In this document: positions 50,317-64,000 of the stretch, one piece after another
How the letters are laid out: every line of letters begins with the position of its first letter
How positions within the stretch are numbered: position 1 is the stretch's first letter
Made by a program: the position numbers and the translations under genes
Assembly: GCF_024609265.1 (NCBI RefSeq)
Contig: NZ_JANHMP010000001.1
Span: 1,667,505 to 1,731,504 of the forward strand
DNA: 64,000 nt
Direction: 5' to 3'
Source: Geothrix campi
GTDB taxonomy: Bacteria > Acidobacteriota > Holophagae > Holophagales > Holophagaceae
Notes under the pieces: generated by a model
What the model was told of the DNA's origin: nothing
Databases searched by the model: none
Seen by the model: the letters and a program-made list of their open reading frames with translations, nothing else

Positions 50317-51318
50317 TCATGGCCGCGGAACCATGGTCGCCGCCATGGCCCCCAGGTACCAACGGACAGTCTCTGCCAAACCCTCTGGGAATGTGACCGT
50401 TGCAGACCAGCCGAGTTCTGACCGGATCTTCCCCGCATCAATGGCGTACCGGCGGTCATGCCCGGCGCGGTCTAGGACGAAGGTCTTCAGATTGCGGCTG
50501 GTGCCCTGGGGACGGCCCAGGTGCTGGTCCACCAAGTCGCAGAGGAGGTCCACCAGGGCGAGGTTGGTCTGCTCATTGTCGCCACCCACGCAGTAGGTCT
50601 CGCCAGCCACCCCCTTCAGCATGACGGTTTCCAAAGCCGCACAGTGGTCTTCCACGAAGAGCCAATCACGCACGTTCAGGCCGTCGCCGTAGATGGGGAT
50701 GGGCTCGCCCTTGGCCAGGCGGGTGATGGCGAGGGGGATGAGCTTCTCGGGGTGCTGGCGCGGGCCGTAGTTGTTGGAGCAGTTGGTCGTCACCACGTTC
50801 AGGCCGTAGGTGTGGTGGTAGGCCCGCACCAGGTGGTCGCTGCCGGCCTTGCTGGCGCTGTAGGGGCTGTTGGGGGCGTAGGCCATGGCCTCGTGGAACT
50901 TGCCGGTCGCGCCCAGGGAGCCGTAGACCTCGTCGGTGCTGATGTGGAGGAAGCGGCAATCCGGCTGCCCGGCCCAGGCCTGGCGGGCGGCCTCCAGCAT
51001 GGCGAAGGTGCCGCCCAGGTTGGTCTGGATGAAGGCCGCGGGGCCGGTGATGCTGCGGTCCACATGGCTTTCCGCCGCCAGGTGGAAGACCTTGGTGACG
51101 CCATGCTTCTCGAGGAGGTGGCGCGCCAACTCCAGGTTCTGGATGTCGCCCACCACCAGCTCCACGCCCTCGAGGCCTTCGATCTGCTTGGGATCGGCCG
51201 CGTAGGTGAGCTTGTCCAGCACGAGGATACGGTCCCCGGGGTGGTTGCGGTGCCAGCGATGCACCAGGTTGCTGCCGATGAAGCCCGCGCCGCCGGTGAT
51301 GAGGATGGTTTCAGACAT
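50317..51318 (-). CDS. rfbB: dTDP-glucose 4,6-dehydratase
   Basis: Turns dTDP-glucose into dTDP-4-keto-6-deoxyglucose, the shared precursor of rhamnose and many dideoxysugars. The 333-residue SDR enzyme has ITGGAGFIGSNLVHRW, LAAESHVDRSI, STDEVYG with the Asp-Glu pair needed for dehydration, YSASKAGSDHLV (catalytic Tyr and Lys), and TNCSNNYGPRQHPEKLIPL, all diagnostic of RmlB. Normal length and high GC. It is second in order after rfbD on the same strand, separated from it by two palindromic repeat elements, so co-transcription depends on reading through these. Confidence 0.96.
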   Translation of the reverse strand: MSETILITGGAGFIGSNLVHRWHRNHPGDRILVLDKLTYAADPKQIEGLEGVELVVGDIQNLELARHLLEKHGVTKVFHLAAESHVDRSITGPAAFIQTNLGGTFAMLEAARQAWAGQPDCRFLHISTDEVYGSLGATGKFHEAMAYAPNSPYSASKAGSDHLVRAYHHTYGLNVVTTNCSNNYGPRQHPEKLIPLAITRLAKGEPIPIYGDGLNVRDWLFVEDHCAALETVMLKGVAGETYCVGGDNEQTNLALVDLLCDLVDQHLGRPQGTSRNLKTFVLDRAGHDRRYAIDAGKIRSELGWSATVTFPEGLAETVRWYLGAMAATMVPRP

Positions 51319-51346
51319 GGAATCTCACAAAAGATGAAAGGCTATG

Positions 51347-51498
51347 GGAGCCACAGATGAATGCTTTCATTTTTATCGGTGTTCATCGGTGGGCATCGGT
51401 GGCTCCTCTTTTTTGCCGTGGAATGCCAAGGGAAAGCGATTTGAAACCACCGATGAACACCGATGAAAGACTTTTTATCTGTGTCCATCGGTGGTTCC
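51347..51498. repeat. Two palindromic GATGAACA-type repeat elements between rfbD and rfbB
   Basis: The first element (51347-51406) runs from GGAGCCACAGATGAA to CATCGGTGGCTCC. The second (51443-51498) runs from GAAACCACCGATGAACACCG to CATCGGTGGTTCC. Each can fold back on itself. They share the CCACCGATGAACACCGATG core with the array at 52373-52938 and the element at 53445-53545. The second element overlaps the 3' end of rfbD. Confidence 0.85.
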
Positions 51499-52323
51499 TT
51501 CTTCAAGGACTTCAAGAAGGGCCTCGTGCCAGTCGGGCATGAGGTCGGGGCCGAGGGTGCGGCGGTGGGCGCCATCCAGCACGGAGTAGGCGGGTCGGCG
51601 GGCGGGGGTGGGGTAGTCGGCGGTGGTGCAGGGGCTGAGGTCGGCGGCGAGGCCCTTGGCGGCGAAGATCGCCTGGGCGAAGCCGTGCCAAGTGGTCTCG
51701 CCGGCGCAGGTGGTGTGGACGAGGCCCTGCCAGCCCTGCTCGGCGGCCACCTGGAGCTGGCGGGCCAGGGCCCGGCAGGTGGTGGGGGCGCCCCGCTGGT
51801 CGGCCACCACGCGCAGGGGCCGGCCCTGGGCGGCGGCGTTCAGCATGGTGTTGAGGAAGTTCTTGCCCCAGGCATCGTAGAGCCAGCTGGTGCGGGCGAT
51901 GAAGTGCCGGGAACAGCGGGCGGCCTGGCGCTCGCCTTCGAGCTTGGTGCGGCCGTAGACCGACACCGGATTCGTGGGGTCGTCCTCCCGGTAGGGGCGG
52001 GTGCCCATGCCGTCGAAGACGTAATCCGTGCTGATCTGGATGAGCATGGCCCCCTGCTCCTCGCAGGCCTCCGCCAGCCAGCCCACGGCGGTGGCGTTGA
52101 TGAGGTGGGCCAGGTCCGCTTCGGATTCGCAGCGATCCACCTGGGTGAAGGCGCCGCAGTTGACCACCACATCAGGGCGAACCGTGGAAACCACCGACTG
52201 AATGGCGGTTTGCTGGCTCAGGTCCAACACGGATTCCTCGGGCAGGACCAGGTCGTGCTCCCTCCAGATCAGGCGAATGGCATGGGCCAGCTGGCCAGAG
52301 GCGCCCGTGACGAGGACCTTCAT
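51475..52323 (-). CDS. rfbD: dTDP-4-dehydrorhamnose reductase, with repeat-derived C-terminus
   Basis: Last step of dTDP-L-rhamnose synthesis, NAD(P)H-dependent. The 282-residue protein has VLVTGASGQLAHAI, NCGAFTQVDRCESE, ISTDYVFDG, YGRTKLEGER (catalytic Tyr and Lys) and RTSWLYDAWGKNFLNTM, diagnostic of RmlD. The start is ATG 52323 (MKVLVTGASG). The last residues (GTTDGHR) and the stop codon come from the palindromic repeat at 51443-51498, so the original end of the gene appears to have been replaced or extended by a few codons. Function is likely kept, since the fold ends earlier with PDWHEALLEVL. Confidence 0.93.
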   Translation of the reverse strand: MKVLVTGASGQLAHAIRLIWREHDLVLPEESVLDLSQQTAIQSVVSTVRPDVVVNCGAFTQVDRCESEADLAHLINATAVGWLAEACEEQGAMLIQISTDYVFDGMGTRPYREDDPTNPVSVYGRTKLEGERQAARCSRHFIARTSWLYDAWGKNFLNTMLNAAAQGRPLRVVADQRGAPTTCRALARQLQVAAEQGWQGLVHTTCAGETTWHGFAQAIFAAKGLAADLSPCTTADYPTPARRPAYSVLDGAHRRTLGPDLMPDWHEALLEVLEEGTTDGHR

Positions 52324-52372
52324 GACAAGCCACCGAAAGAAAGAGCGGTCACTGAAAGAAAGAGGGAAGAAG

Positions 52373-52938
52373 CCACCGATGAACACCGATGGACACCGAT
52401 AAAAGAAGCACGCTTTGTTCTTACTCTTTTATGCGGTTGGTTTGCGGTGTTTATCGCTGTGTATCGGTGGCTTGAAAAAGAACTTTTGGCCACCGATGGA
52501 CAATGATGGACACCGATAAAATAGGTGCGCTGTGTTCTTGCTCTTTTATGCGGTTGGCTTGCGGTGTTTATCGGTGTGTATCGGTGGCTTGAAAATGAGC
52601 TTTTGGCCGCCGATGAACACCGATGGACACCGATAAAAGAAGTACGCTTTGTTCTTGCTCTTTTATGCGGTTGGCTTGCGGTGTTTATCGGTGTGTATCG
52701 GTGGCTTGAAAAAGAACTTTTGGCCACCGATGAACACCGATGGACACCGATAAAATAGGTGCGCTGTGTTCTTGCTCTTTTATGTGGTTGGCTTGCGGTG
52801 TTTATCGGTGTGTATCGGTGGCTTGCAAAAGGACTTTTGGCCACCGATGAACACTGATGAACACTGATGAAAGCAGTGCATCTGGTTCTCATTCTATTGT
52901 GCGGTTTGCTTGCGGTGTTCGTTGGTTTGTGTCGGTGG
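52373..52938. repeat. Five-unit tandem array, 117-bp period, of palindromic elements
   Basis: Units begin with CCACCGATG (CCGCCGATG in one) at 52373, 52490, 52607, 52724 and 52841, exactly 117 bases apart; the last ends at 52938. Each unit has a left arm of three CACCGAT words spaced ten bases apart, a core of about 40 bases, a right arm that is the inverse of the left (ending ATCGGTGG), and a 19-base linker. Units 1 and 3 share GAAG-ACGCTTTG in the core, whereas 2 and 4 share ATAGGTGCGCTGTG, so the array is A-B-A-B plus a diverged fifth. As 117 is divisible by three, long frames stay open on both strands, but I do not regard them as genes. Confidence 0.92.
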
Positions 52939-52948
52939 CTGGAGGGCT

Positions 52949-53344
52949 TCATAGGGAGAGCCTTCGGATCTGGAGTTTGGGGGTGCCGAAGTTGATGAGC
53001 AGGCAGGTGTGGATTCCGGTGGCTTTGAGGTAGTTCAGGCATTGGGCTACATGAATGTCTTCCAGCGCCTTGCATGCCTTCAGCTCGATCAGAAGGCGCC
53101 CCTCGACCTTCAGATCTGTCACATAGTCGCCCACCACTGTGCCGTCGTAATGCACTGTGATTCCCACTTGCTGCTCGACCTTCAGGCCCGTCTTCCGGAG
53201 CTCGTGGGCGAGGGCATTCTCGTAGACCTTCTCCAGAAATCCAGAGCCCAGCGCATTCGCCACCGTGAAGGCACACTTGATGACAGCCTCCGACAGAGGG
53301 TCGTGTTCGTAGTTCGCGCCACTCCCTGGGGTCTGGGAATCCAT
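52949..53344 (-). CDS. GxxExxY protein (PDDEXK_3, PD-(D/E)XK nuclease-like)
   Basis: A 131-residue protein of the GxxExxY family, placed in the PD-(D/E)XK nuclease superfamily. The name motif is GSGFLEKVYENAL. The nuclease core fits DYVTDLKVEGRLLIELKACKAL (Asp, then E-x-K), followed by HVAQCLNYLKATGIHTCLLINFG. The activity of the family is not settled. ATG 53344 is taken; a GTG at 53353 with AAGGA seven bases upstream is an alternative. The gene stands between the 117-bp array, which begins about ten bases beyond its stop, and a further palindromic element at 53445-53545. It interrupts the rhamnose operon between rfbC and rfbD. Confidence 0.88.
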   Translation of the reverse strand: MDSQTPGSGANYEHDPLSEAVIKCAFTVANALGSGFLEKVYENALAHELRKTGLKVEQQVGITVHYDGTVVGDYVTDLKVEGRLLIELKACKALEDIHVAQCLNYLKATGIHTCLLINFGTPKLQIRRLSL

Positions 53345-53444
53345 GATTGCCACAGAGGCTTCCTTAAATAAGAGCGATTGAACGCTGGCACGCACGTTTC
53401 AGCAATGTCGTGCCAGCTGACTTTGTTGACAAAACTGAAAGGAA

Positions 53445-53545
53445 CCACCGATAAACACCGATGAACACCGCAAAAGATAAAAGAAGGAAGACAACCAAAA
53501 TAGCCTTATCAGTATTTATCGGTGTTCATCAGTGTTCATCGGTGG
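53445..53545. repeat. Single palindromic element upstream of the GxxExxY gene
   Basis: A 101-base element starting CCACCGATAAACACCGATG and ending GTTCATCGGTGG, with arms of three CACCGAT-type words each. Its core on the minus strand includes CTTCTTTTATCTTTTGCGGTG, similar to the CTCTTTTATGCGG...GCGGTG part of the array units, so it is the same element, placed in the opposite orientation on the other side of the GxxExxY gene. Confidence 0.85.
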
Positions 53546-53583
53546 CTAATTTCTTTTTTCATTGTAGTTATTAGAACCCATTA

Positions 53584-54084
53584 TCACAGGCTTGCTCTTC
53601 GTGCGCGCTCGTCCTGCACGAACGGGTTCTCGGGGTCGTCTTCGTGGCGGATCTCGTCGATGGGTTCGGCTTTGCCCTTGCCCATGAACAGCCGATCGGG
53701 GCAGTTGATGACGAAGCCGGGCTCGGCGCTGATGCAGCGGTAGCAGTGGACCACGCCCTTGGGGATGATGGCGGAACCAGGGTTGTTGGCACCCATGGCC
53801 AGTTCCATGCGGTTCCGGTAAGTGGGGCTGTCCGGGCGGTTATCCCAGAGGGTGAGCTTGAAGTCGCCAGGACCCACCCAGCAGAAGAGGTCGGCCTGGT
53901 CGACGTGCTCGTGGGGCCCGCGCAGCACGCCGGGGTTCGTGACGCTCACATAGGCCATTTCGGGCCGGAACCGGGCGGGCAGCTCGTCATGCCGGAAGAT
54001 TTCCGCCAGCCAGCCGCGCTCGTCCACGAACTTGCGGAAGGGCGTGATCACCACGCCCTCGATGGGGCCTTTCTGGAATGCCAT
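53584..54084 (-). CDS. rfbC: dTDP-4-dehydrorhamnose 3,5-epimerase family protein
   Basis: A 166-residue cupin-fold epimerase of the RmlC type, third step to dTDP-rhamnose. It has ITPFRKFVDERGWLAEIFR (the F-x-D-x-R-G start of RmlC), YVSVTNPGVLRGPHEH holding the catalytic histidine, FKLTLWDNRPDSPTYRNRME, and IPKGVVHCYRCI. The RGPHEHVDQ form differs from the common RGLHYQ, so it may belong to a divergent subgroup. ATG 54084 starts two bases after the rfbA stop; the longer frame upstream lies within rfbA. Confidence 0.87.
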   Translation of the reverse strand: MAFQKGPIEGVVITPFRKFVDERGWLAEIFRHDELPARFRPEMAYVSVTNPGVLRGPHEHVDQADLFCWVGPGDFKLTLWDNRPDSPTYRNRMELAMGANNPGSAIIPKGVVHCYRCISAEPGFVINCPDRLFMGKGKAEPIDEIRHEDDPENPFVQDERARRASL

Positions 54085-54086
54085 GC

Positions 54087-54830
54087 CTAGTCCCTCCCGT
54101 TGGCCTGGGGGAAGGGCGTGGGTTCGCCCAGGGCCAGCTCGTTGGCGTGGGCCAGGCTCGGGAAGGTGCCGGCATCCGTCCACCAGCCCTGGAAGGTGCC
54201 GAAGCTCAGCTGGCCTTTGGCGATGTAGGCGTTGTTCACGTCGGTGATCTCCATCTCGCCGCGGCCCGACGGCCGCACGGTGCGGATGATGTCGAACACG
54301 GTGGCGTCGTAGAAGTAGATGCCGGTCACGGAGAGGTTCGACTTCGGCTGCTTGGGCTTCTCCTCGATGCCCAACACCTTGCCATCCTTCACCTCGGCCA
54401 CGCCATAGCGCTGGGGATCCTCCACGGGCTTCAGGAGGATGCGGGCCCCCTGCCCCTGCTGCTCAAAGGCCGCGACCTCGGGCTGCAGGCTGTCCTGGAA
54501 GATGTTATCGCCCAGGATCACGCAGACGGGTGAGCCGCCCGCGAAGTTCTCCGCCAGCCCCAGGGCCTGGGCGATGCCCCCGGCCTCGTCCTGCACCTTG
54601 TAGGTGAAGCGGCAGCCGAAATCCTTGCCGGAGCCCATCAGTGCCACCACGTCACCCATGTGCTCGGTGCCGGTGACGATGAGGATCTCCTTGATCCCCG
54701 CCTCGCGGAGCTTCCACAGCGGGTGCCAGATCATGGGAGCCATCCCCACCGGCAGCAGGTGCTTGTTGGTCACCTTGGTCAGCGGGAAGAGACGGGAGCC
54801 TGTGCCCCCGGCGAGAACAACGCCCTTCAT
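54087..54830 (-). CDS. rfbA: Glucose-1-phosphate thymidylyltransferase, short form
   Basis: Makes dTDP-glucose from dTTP and glucose-1-phosphate. The 247-residue protein has VVLAGGTGSRLFPLTKVTNKHLLPVG (in parts AGGTGSRLFPLT and NKHLLPVG), VILGDNIFQDSL, EEKPKQPKSNLSVTGIYFYD and GWWTDAGTFPSL. It is the short class of RmlA, lacking the C-terminal allosteric region of the 290-residue enzymes. An RBS (GGAG) lies at the very end of the upstream wzz gene, two bases of spacer separate it from rfbC, and the set wzz-rfbA-rfbC reads as one transcript. Confidence 0.94.
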   Translation of the reverse strand: MKGVVLAGGTGSRLFPLTKVTNKHLLPVGMAPMIWHPLWKLREAGIKEILIVTGTEHMGDVVALMGSGKDFGCRFTYKVQDEAGGIAQALGLAENFAGGSPVCVILGDNIFQDSLQPEVAAFEQQGQGARILLKPVEDPQRYGVAEVKDGKVLGIEEKPKQPKSNLSVTGIYFYDATVFDIIRTVRPSGRGEMEITDVNNAYIAKGQLSFGTFQGWWTDAGTFPSLAHANELALGEPTPFPQANGRD

Positions 54831-54832
54831 GA

Positions 54833-55810
54833 TTACTCCTGGACAGGGGTTAAGGTTTTAACTTCATCAGCTAGGAGCCGCGCCCGCACCCACTCACGGT
54901 TGAGCCATGCCCACCTGCCCGCCCCCACAAGGAAAGTGACCAACAAGACGATCACAGATCTGGACGGTTTGCTCTTCTCGATGGGTAGGTTACCTGGATC
55001 CAACACATTGAGGATTGGGATATCGTTCTTGGCATCGAGGAGGGCCTGCTCCCTGTTCATGGCAAGAGTGCTGACAAGCTGTCGGCGAAGATTGAGTTCT
55101 GCTTCCAGGCGGGCGCCTCGGAGGCGTACCGCTGGATCGGCACTCATTTGATAATTGCGGTTGGATTCCAGGAATACGCGGAACGCGGCTTCGACCTGAT
55201 CCATCTCCTTGCGGGCATCCCCCAGACGGGCTTCAGCGAAGGAGGCTTTCTCGCTCCCCCGCGTCCGACTGTTCTGAATCACGAACTGATTGAGCAAGTC
55301 CGTGGCGCGGCGGACGATTTGCTGGGACAACTCGGGAGAGTTGGTCTCGGCGCTGAGCGTGATGACACTGGACTTGAGATCCTTGGTCGCGTTCAGGATC
55401 TTGTCGAGCGATTTGAGCGCTCTATCTGTATTTTTTTCATCTAGATAGGTGTAGAGCGTCTCCTGATGAAGCTTCTCGGAACCGAACCGCCAGGACCGGA
55501 CCTGGAAGCGGAACTCGGACTTGAGCAGATTCTCCCCCAGCCAGCGGCTGTTCAGGATGTCCACGAAGTTGGCATCGCTGCCGCCCGAACCACCGATGCC
55601 GACTCCGAATGCCGCGGCGGCGGCGGCGAGGCTGCCCAAGTTGCCTGTGACCGAAGCATCCACCGGCAGAAGCCGGGCCTCGGACTTGTAGTAGTTCGGC
55701 ATGAAAAGGCTGATGAGGGCCGTCAGTAAACCCGCCACAAAGGCCCACCGGAGCGGCTTCTTCAGGCTGGACTTGAGGTTCAGGACCGGGGGTTCAGGCA
55801 GGACGGGCAT
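54833..55810 (-). CDS. wzz: Wzz-type chain length determinant protein
   Basis: A polysaccharide co-polymerase that sets O-antigen or exopolysaccharide length. The 325-residue protein has a first membrane helix (WAFVAGLLTALISLFM, about 22-38), then YYKSEARLLPVD, a long periplasmic helical region (ELSQQIVRRATDLLNQFV, ARLGDARKEMDQVEAAF), a proline-containing segment before the second helix (VLDPGNLPIEKSKPSRSVIV), and a short cytoplasmic tail. There is no kinase domain, unlike the Wzc at 19324. It heads the rhamnose gene set and lies directly after the rpoC terminator in the same direction. Confidence 0.9.
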   Translation of the reverse strand: MPVLPEPPVLNLKSSLKKPLRWAFVAGLLTALISLFMPNYYKSEARLLPVDASVTGNLGSLAAAAAAFGVGIGGSGGSDANFVDILNSRWLGENLLKSEFRFQVRSWRFGSEKLHQETLYTYLDEKNTDRALKSLDKILNATKDLKSSVITLSAETNSPELSQQIVRRATDLLNQFVIQNSRTRGSEKASFAEARLGDARKEMDQVEAAFRVFLESNRNYQMSADPAVRLRGARLEAELNLRRQLVSTLAMNREQALLDAKNDIPILNVLDPGNLPIEKSKPSRSVIVLLVTFLVGAGRWAWLNREWVRARLLADEVKTLTPVQE

Positions 55811-55871
55811 AAGCGCATAGATTATCAGAATCTCCCTAGAGACCGCCCCTTATGGCCTGTGCTGACAGACA

Positions 55872-55905
55872 CAAAAGCAAGGGCGGGATCGCTCCCGCCC
55901 TTGCT
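55872..55905 (-). terminator. Intrinsic terminator after rpoC
   Basis: A perfect 13-pair stem, AGCAAGGGCGGGA (55876-55888) with TCCCGCCCTTGCT (55893-55905), around TCGC. On the minus strand it is followed by TTTTGTGT. It separates rpoC from the wzz-rhamnose transcript. Confidence 0.9.
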
Positions 55906-55924
55906 GGTGCTGTGAAGATTGCGG

Positions 55925-60148
<4,224 letters not shown>

Positions 60149-60190
60149 GGTGACCTCTCAGGATTCGTCGGGAACGGAAGCGGAAGGAGA

Positions 60191-64000
<3,810 letters not shown>

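Noticed and set aside
52525-52758. A plus-strand frame in the array encoding hydrophobic repeats (LALLCGWLAVFIGVYRWLE)
   Set aside because: Looks membrane-like but results from translating the palindromic unit; no RBS, and it starts within a unit.
52373-52938. CRISPR array
   Set aside because: Repeats are contiguous 117-bp palindromic units without unique spacers, and no cas genes are nearby.
52320-53276. A minus-strand frame through the repeat array encoding 39-residue repeats (HRYTPINTASQPHKR-type)
   Set aside because: The period of 117 bases is a multiple of three, so frames stay open by chance on both strands. There is no RBS, and it overlaps the GxxExxY gene in another frame.

Overview
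The window is high-GC bacterial chromosome with short spacers and many ATGA-coupled genes. An alternative complex III operon joined to an A2-type caa3 oxidase, pantothenate genes, RNase G, pnp and rpoBC, together with the style of the sequence, suggest an aerobic or facultative Gram-negative of the Acidobacteriota, perhaps Holophagae (Geothrix/Holophaga-like). The taxon is an inference; no rRNA gene is present to confirm it. Lipoprotein acylation (lnt), a Wza-type exporter and O-antigen genes support an outer membrane.

Layout. 1-1634: end of lnt, a GNAT acetyltransferase and maf, translationally coupled. 2144-15746: respiratory operon actA-orf-actB-actC-actDE-actF-cytochrome c-sco-ctaD-ctaE-ctaF-ctaC, then a twin hairpin repeat and ctaB. 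Together these oxidise quinol and reduce oxygen. 15820-19263: a large PknK-like protein whose kinase and ATPase motifs both look degraded. 19324-23141 (minus): wza, tyrosine phosphatase and BY-kinase, an exopolysaccharide export and control unit. 23506-26937: panB, panC, two paralogous secreted proteins and panD. 27316-30392: RNase G, then convergent HAD hydrolase, LEA14-like lipoprotein and queD. 30456-34360 (minus): a giant SLBB export protein and a WecA-like initiating transferase. 34914-37088: pnp with a structured leader and a strong terminator.

37350-50278 is a visibly AT-richer island on both strands: glycosyltransferases, a nucleotide-sugar epimerase, a beta-helix protein, an EpsG-like polymerase, a Wzx flippase, WbqC and a DegT aminotransferase. 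This is a horizontally acquired surface-polysaccharide cluster. 50317-55810 returns to high GC with the dTDP-rhamnose genes (rfbB, rfbD, rfbC, rfbA) and a Wzz chain-length protein. 55925-64000 is rpoC and most of rpoB, running off the right edge.

The most unusual content is in 51347-53545. Palindromic repeats built on CCACCGATGAACACCGATG lie between the rhamnose genes. They include a five-unit array with an exact 117-bp period directly behind a GxxExxY (PD-(D/E)XK-like) gene, and another copy of the element on the gene's other side. One copy supplies the stop codon of rfbD. A second, analogous repeat pair built on ACAGGATGAACAGGATT lies behind panD. I know of no described function for this gene-plus-repeat arrangement; it is the best candidate for an undescribed system here.
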